5,356 nt of DNA from contig DAOWHZ010000078.1 in NCBI GenBank assembly GCA_030641105.1, positions 1 through 5,356 on the forward strand, written 5' to 3'. Numbering within the stretch: position 1 is the stretch's first letter; the number at the start of each line of letters is the position of its first letter. A program made the position numbers and the translations under genes. Below the pieces are notes generated by a model. It worked only from the letters and a program-made list of their open reading frames with translations, did no database searches and had not been told where the DNA came from. This document shows positions 3,635 to 5,356 of the stretch, piece after piece. The stretch is from a bacterium (lineage in GTDB: Bacteria > Patescibacteria > ABY1 > BM507 > VMTK01).

Positions 3635-4030
3635 GCTGTAATAAAAAGCCCCCTCCTATTTAATAATAATTTTGGCAATTTATTTTTTTTCTTTCAGAGC
3701 ATCTCTTCTTGTCATAAGTTGCTCTAATTTATTTCTTCGTTCCTTAATCTCTTTGTTAATGAGTTCAATAATCTGAGGCACAGAACTTAACGGTTGCGAA
3801 GCCTCTGGGCTCGAACTCCATTCTTGCAAATTTTTTTCGCTTGTTTTAAGTCGATTACTCAAATTTCTAATTTGACGATTTAATTCTTCTATTGTCTCTT
3901 CCTCAGGTTTTTCAGGGCCACCTGGCATGCCCATTGTTTCTTTTACCATAAATTTATTGTGGTTATCCGCAAAATAAATTGCCAAAATTATTAATAAAAA
4001 TAAAAGAGGCTTTTTATTATTGCGTCTAAT
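3628..4030. repeat. First GTT-to-AAC(T) cassette next to the attI-like site
   Basis: The left end GTTATACGC... shares AATAAAAAGCC (3640-3650) with the inverse at the right end (GGCTTTTTATT, to 4019). A 22-bp perfect inverted repeat lies at 3665-3686 and 3971-3992. The right end reads GCGTCTAAT (4022-4030) where the related cassette at 1357-1890 reads GCGTACAAC. So the shared end is intact up to GCGT, and the core triplet has become AAT at the junction with the dif-like palindrome. Confidence 0.6.
3680..3949 (-). CDS. Cassette-encoded coiled-coil hypothetical protein, 89 aa
   Basis: I start at ATG 3949-3947. The frame is also open from TTG 3985, but those 12 codons are a translation of the cassette inverted repeat and match the same extension upstream of an unrelated gene at 1810. 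The stop TAA (3682-3680) lies inside the left inverted-repeat arm. The N-terminus MVKETMGMPGGPEKPEEET shares MGM-x-GGPEKPE with the product of 1424-1810. The rest is highly charged and helical: residues about 18-45 (IEELNRQIRNLSNRLKTSEK), a Ser/Pro linker (SSSPEASQPLSSVP), then about 59-89 (IIELINKEIKERRNKLEQLM), consistent with two coiled-coil helices. No recognised family and no membrane segment. As the cassette nearest the recombinase it would be the most recently inserted in a classical integron. Confidence 0.7.
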   Translation of the reverse strand: MVKETMGMPGGPEKPEEETIEELNRQIRNLSNRLKTSEKNLQEWSSSPEASQPLSSVPQIIELINKEIKERRNKLEQLMTRRDALKEKK

Positions 4031-4050
4031 AAGTTATATACGAACTTATT
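4024..4050. other. Candidate attI: dif-like palindrome at the array end
   Basis: Perfect 8-bp arms AATAAGTT (4028-4035) and AACTTATT (4043-4050) are separated by 7 nt (ATATACG). Two inverted half-sites around a 6-8 bp centre is the usual layout of a tyrosine recombinase core site such as dif. It touches the last cassette boundary (GTCTAAT, 4024-4030) and lies 40 bp from the recombinase start, exactly where an integron attI should be. GTTAT-AT-ACG at its left half resembles the GTTATACG at the right cores of the 152-bp sites. Alternatively it could be an operator for the recombinase gene. Confidence 0.5.
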
Positions 4051-4059
4051 GTTTTTTTA

Positions 4060-4088
4060 TTAAAAATTAGTTAAAATTAAACTATAAA
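4060..4088 (+). promoter_or_regulatory. Possible promoter of the recombinase gene
   Basis: TATAAA (4083-4088), with a poor -35 match TTAAAA (4060-4065) at 17 nt. It touches the ATG at 4090, so transcription from it would start after that codon and favour a later start (ATG 4108 or 4156). The AT-rich background makes chance matches likely. Confidence 0.25.
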
Positions 4089-4089
4089 T

Positions 4090-4977
4090 ATGTTAGCAGA
4101 ACGACTTATGCCAACATTAATAAATAATAGAACAACTATTCAGTCCAGAGATCCTATGTTTAATCTTGCGCAAGAAATGAGATTACGCAATTTTAGCAAC
4201 AAAACTATCCACAGCTATTTATATTATAACAAAGAATTACTGCGATTTGCAAGGAAATTTTCAGATGAGATAAATAAGCAGGACATTAAAGACTATTTAG
4301 ATTTTCTTTTTACCAGCGGGAGATCATCATCAACAGTAAACTTAGCTATTAATGCTATAAAATTTTACTATGGAAAAATTATGCAAAGAAAATTTTTTAT
4401 TGGGGGTTTTAGTATTAAGCGGCCCAAAAAAGAGAAAAAATTGCCAGTCGTACTGTCAAAACAAGAAATAATTAGGATGATAAGTATTACTGATAATTTA
4501 AAGCATAAACTGATAATTCAATTGTTGTATTGCTCTGGATTAAGAGTTAGTGAATTAGTAAATTTAAGAATTAGTGATATTGATTTTAATCGTAAGGCGG
4601 TTATAATTAAAAGCGGCAAAGGCAGTAAAGATAGGCAGACAATAATCTCAAAAATTGTTTTATATAATATTGATAAATATTTGCGAGAATATCAGCCATT
4701 AGAATATTTGTTTGAGGGCAGAAATCTTGGAGGAAAACTAAGTACGCGCTCTATACAGAAGATTATAACCAAGGCCGCTCAAAATACTAGTATTAAAAAA
4801 CTGGTTTCAGTCCATACTTTGCGCCATAGTTTTGCAACACATTTATTGGAGCAAGGAGTTAATTTAAGGTATATTCAAGCTTTATTGGGTCATGCTCGGC
4901 TTGAAACTACGCAAATATACACTAAAGTTGCGGTTAATAAATTTAGTGAAATAAACGATTTGTTAGAATATGAATAG
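4090..4977 (+). CDS. XerC/D-like tyrosine recombinase, probable integron-type integrase
   Basis: A tyrosine site-specific recombinase of 295 aa, complete. The N-terminal SAM-like DNA-binding domain (about 24-105) includes QEMRLRNFSNKTIHSYLYY and STVNLAINAIKFYYGKIMQR. The linker KKEKKLPVVLSKQEI leads to the catalytic domain. Catalytic residues: R152 (SGLRVSEL), K177 (GKGSKDR), H242 and R245 (HTLRHSFATHLL), H268 (LLGH), nucleophile Y277 (QIYTKV). K177 to H242 is 65 residues, close to XerD (about 72) and far below IntI1 (about 106), so the IntI-specific insert is absent. It is divergent from the minus-strand cassettes and separated from them by a dif-like palindrome, the layout of an integron. 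The start is uncertain: no Shine-Dalgarno precedes ATG 4090, and ATG 4108 or 4156 are alternatives; 4156 would begin just before the first conserved helix. Its stop overlaps the next gene. It could instead be the host chromosome-dimer Xer protein. Confidence 0.92.
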   Translation: MLAERLMPTLINNRTTIQSRDPMFNLAQEMRLRNFSNKTIHSYLYYNKELLRFARKFSDEINKQDIKDYLDFLFTSGRSSSTVNLAINAIKFYYGKIMQRKFFIGGFSIKRPKKEKKLPVVLSKQEIIRMISITDNLKHKLIIQLLYCSGLRVSELVNLRISDIDFNRKAVIIKSGKGSKDRQTIISKIVLYNIDKYLREYQPLEYLFEGRNLGGKLSTRSIQKIITKAAQNTSIKKLVSVHTLRHSFATHLLEQGVNLRYIQALLGHARLETTQIYTKVAVNKFSEINDLLEYE

Positions 4978-5356
4978 ATATATTATCACCGCTAAGGCGA
5001 GACAAGTTAAATTAAGAATATTTTTATGGCTGATTTTAGCCGGCGCTGTCGGCTGGCTTTTATATATGGCTGTGGCGCCAAGCGGTAAGATTAGTTATAC
5101 TTATGATTTTACAAAAGACAGCTATTTTATTAAAAAACTAACGCCAAAGGAAAGAGTTAAACCAATTGTGGGCGGCAAACAAGCCATTATTGGCGATCCG
5201 GTATATTTTACCCTGCGTACCCCAAGAAGATTTAATAAAGCAAAGTTGATTTTAAAATATAGACACGATAAAGATGCCGAGTGTCCTATAGGATACTCGG
5301 TGTCTGGATGTATTCCAGTTATTGAAGCAGGCATATTAGCTGATAAAACAATATGG
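4970..5356 (+). CDS. Membrane-anchored extracytoplasmic protein, C-terminus cut by window edge
   Basis: 129 codons are visible with no stop. ATG 4970-4972 overlaps the end of the recombinase gene by 8 bp in another frame, suggesting co-transcription and coupled translation; no Shine-Dalgarno is evident. A basic start (MNRYIITAKARQVKLR) precedes one hydrophobic helix at about residues 17-36 (IFLWLILAGAVGWLLYMAVA), a signal anchor with the following chain outside. The exposed part begins SGKISYTYDFTKDSYFIKKL and has alternating beta-like stretches such as KQAIIGDPVYFTLRTPRRF and a later IPVIEAGILADKTIW. From memory, similar single-span proteins of unknown function are common in Patescibacteria; this cannot be checked here. 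It has no flanking inverted repeats, so I place it in the chromosome outside the array. Confidence 0.8.
   Translation, partial: MNRYIITAKARQVKLRIFLWLILAGAVGWLLYMAVAPSGKISYTYDFTKDSYFIKKLTPKERVKPIVGGKQAIIGDPVYFTLRTPRRFNKAKLILKYRHDKDAECPIGYSVSGCIPVIEAGILADKTIW

Noticed and set aside
5122..5334. Open frame of 70 codons on the minus strand
   Set aside because: It lies opposite the membrane protein gene that starts at 4970, which has a clear anchor sequence; it is a shadow.

Overview
The window is AT-rich with standard-code bacterial genes. It reads as an integron-like cassette array next to its own tyrosine recombinase. Low G+C, very small orphan ORFs, and a short membrane-anchored protein of a kind I associate with Patescibacteria (CPR) suggest that group. 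This is an inference; no rRNA or other marker is present.

Layout, left to right: (1) a truncated GNAT acetyltransferase gene on the minus strand (1-330). (2) About 3.6 kb (397-4030) made of contiguous imperfect palindromes that meet at AAC or GTT triplets, with triplet order strictly alternating. AAC-to-GTT units (582-679, 1212-1363, 1884-2035, 2405-2844, 2887-3439, 3483-3634) look like attC recombination sites: a conserved outer stem, an unequal spacer next to the triplets (4 nt against 1-2 nt), and a polarity motif (GAAGTTTT and then ATTTGG) only on the AAC side. GTT-to-AAC units are the cassettes. They hold a possible small RNA (397-588), a plus-strand gene with its own promoter and terminator (864-1109), and minus-strand genes 1424-1810, 2080-2295 and 3680-3949. 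Each cassette is bounded by inverted repeats. (3) A 23-bp dif-like palindrome (4028-4050), candidate attI, at the array end nearest the recombinase. (4) A 295-aa XerC/D-like recombinase (4090-4977, +), divergent from most cassettes as in integrons, with all catalytic residues but without the extra IntI segment. (5) A membrane-anchored protein gene (4970-end), overlapping the recombinase by 8 bp and probably ordinary chromosome.

The most unusual point is that two genes (2499-2792, 3069-3314), and probably the GNAT gene, lie inside AAC-to-GTT units, in the place of the terminal loop of an attC-like hairpin, with only 56-57 bp gene-free palindromes between units. Homology between repeat copies breaks at or within a few bases of the core triplets, as expected if a recombinase has shuffled the pieces. 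My working model is that the recombinase acts on folded single-stranded palindromes and on the attI-like site. Cassette products other than the acetyltransferase are unrecognised.
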